Source: a virus. Taken from it: a stretch of 39,881 nucleotides of DNA. Made by a program: the position numbers and the translations under genes. The stretch covers positions 46,381 through 86,261 of the IMG/VR virus record IMGVR_UViG_3300030061_002646; one strand, given 5' to 3'. The notes below the pieces were generated by a model. It had not been told where the DNA came from, did no database searches, and saw only the letters and a program-made list of their open reading frames with translations. Positions 39,071 to 39,881 of the stretch are shown piece by piece; positions within the stretch are counted from its first letter, which is position 1; each line of letters begins with the position of its first letter.

Positions 39071-39881
39071 TTTTTCACCTTTACGTCACGAAGTGTGCCT
39101 CTATTTTTGAAATGCCTAGCCCTGTTAGTGCTTTGATTTTCTAAAGTGAGTTTACCACCTTTAGTGTGTGATACATCTTTACCGTTGCCCGAACCGTAAA
39201 TTCCCCTGCGTCTACGCTCACGATTCAGTTCTACACGATATTTTACTCTCTCAGGACTAGACTCGTATTTTGTATCATATTTTTTCTTATTAGCAAGGGC
39301 TTTTGCTGACCTGCGTTCTTTAAGTAACTGCTCAACCATATCCATTGGTTCACTTGCTTGAACTAAATATTCACGAGGTATATTACCTGCTCTAACATTA
39401 CTTTTTGTGTTTTCTAAAATGCCACCATCGGGTTCATCCATTTCAGTAGAATCACTTAAGTCGCGCCCGCGTACACCTACCACGCCCACATCGGCAGGGT
39501 TCAAACCTAATGATATTGCTCTTTCTTCTGCAAACTTTCTAGCCTTTTCAGCATCATTTGTTGTATAATTTATTGATTCTTCATTTCTTAGATTTTTTGG
39601 CACGTATCTATTAGAGCGAGTTTTTGGGCTTCCACCTCTAATTCCTTGATTTAAGACATTAGGTAAATCCATTGTGCCGTGATATTCTGTTACAGGACCG
39701 TAAGAACTAGGTGCATCTACTCCGTATTCTCCTAATTCGGTTTGCCTTTGTCTTTTTAATAATCTAAAACTTAAATCCATAGGTAAACCGGTGAAAACGC
39801 TGTAACTTGGGGGTGCAACATATTCAGATATATCTCTCCATGGTATACCTTCCGACAAAACTTCTGCTTGACTAAGTGGAG
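39067..39881 (-). CDS. ADP-ribosyltransferase-like and degenerate HNH-like protein, start uncertain
   Basis: The frame is open to the right window edge; within the window a TTG at 39858 or an ATG at 39780 (starting 'MDLSFRLLKRQ', like the AW motif) could serve as start. Numbering from the TTG: 'EYHGTMDLPNVLNQGI' (58-73), 'YTTNDAEKARKFAEER' (98-113) and 'IPREYLV' (160-166) look like the three-part ART-fold found in many phage proteins. The C-terminal part 'SSPERVKYRVELNRERRRRG' with 'KDVSHTKGG' and 'NRARHF' resembles a degraded HNH-like phage domain. Both are motif-level guesses; neither activity is certain. Confidence 0.5.
   Translation of the reverse strand, partial: PLSQAEVLSEGIPWRDISEYVAPPSYSVFTGLPMDLSFRLLKRQRQTELGEYGVDAPSSYGPVTEYHGTMDLPNVLNQGIRGGSPKTRSNRYVPKNLRNEESINYTTNDAEKARKFAEERAISLGLNPADVGVVGVRGRDLSDSTEMDEPDGGILENTKSNVRAGNIPREYLVQASEPMDMVEQLLKERRSAKALANKKKYDTKYESSPERVKYRVELNRERRRRGIYGSGNGKDVSHTKGGKLTLENQSTNRARHFKNRGTLRDVKVKK

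Overview
This window is about 40 kb of AT-rich DNA in which every supported gene lies on the minus strand. Genes are tightly packed, many with TGATG, ATGA or TAATG stop/start overlaps, and most starts have a strong Shine-Dalgarno sequence of the GGAGGT / AGGTGA type. It is the virion-building module of a tailed double-stranded DNA virus (HK97-type capsid, Caudoviricetes). The core is recognisable: large terminase, portal, prohead protease with scaffold, major capsid protein, head-tail connector, tail terminator, tail tube, tail-chaperone-like genes, a tape-measure-like protein and a LamG-type tail fibre. I see no replication, integration, lysis, tRNA or CRISPR features. The host is most likely a marine archaeon. 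The reasons are the many small zinc ribbons, a GGTGA-type ribosome site matching the archaeal 16S 3' end, an AbrB-like regulator, a LAGLIDADG protein, and one operon head that looks leaderless with a TATA box about 29 nt upstream. Marine Group II (Poseidoniales) viruses such as magroviruses are the closest kind I can name, but the host is inferred and a bacterial host is not excluded.

Transcription order runs from high to low coordinates. (1) 39.9-37.0 kb: small basic, Cys-rich or adaptor-like proteins, including an ADP-ribosyltransferase-like domain and several proteins carrying a recurrent 'F..AW..LLKA' segment. (2) 36.9-32.0 kb: after a 172-bp AT-rich gap, an unusual group made of an EF-hand/transmembrane/coiled-coil protein, a small membrane protein, a Ras/Arf-like small GTPase, an AbrB-like protein, a zinc-binding protein, a Gln-rich protein, another membrane protein and a duplicated zinc/HTH protein. 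(3) 32.0-27.0 kb: three large low-complexity or basic proteins, presumably internal virion proteins. (4) 27.0-21.2 kb: terminase, a LAGLIDADG protein, a portal with two zinc-ribbon inserts, a mini-scaffold-like protein and short Cys-rich proteins. (5) 21.2-15.8 kb: one giant gene of about 1,800 codons whose C-terminal part resembles an ATP-dependent ligase that has lost its catalytic lysine. (6) 15.7-13.2 kb: a likely promoter, then protease, an in-frame nested scaffold gene and the capsid protein. (7) 13.2-7.4 kb: decoration-like proteins, adaptor proteins and connectors. (8) 7.4-0 kb: tail genes.

The most notable points are the virus-encoded small GTPase beside EF-hand and membrane proteins; the dead-ligase domain in a giant virion-module protein; two recurrent short motifs that look like particle-targeting tags (an F..AW..LLKA segment, usually N-terminal, and a C-terminal H.MSW.E.H.MA); and several genes too short for routine calling. 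All function calls come from reading motifs by eye; no database search was run.
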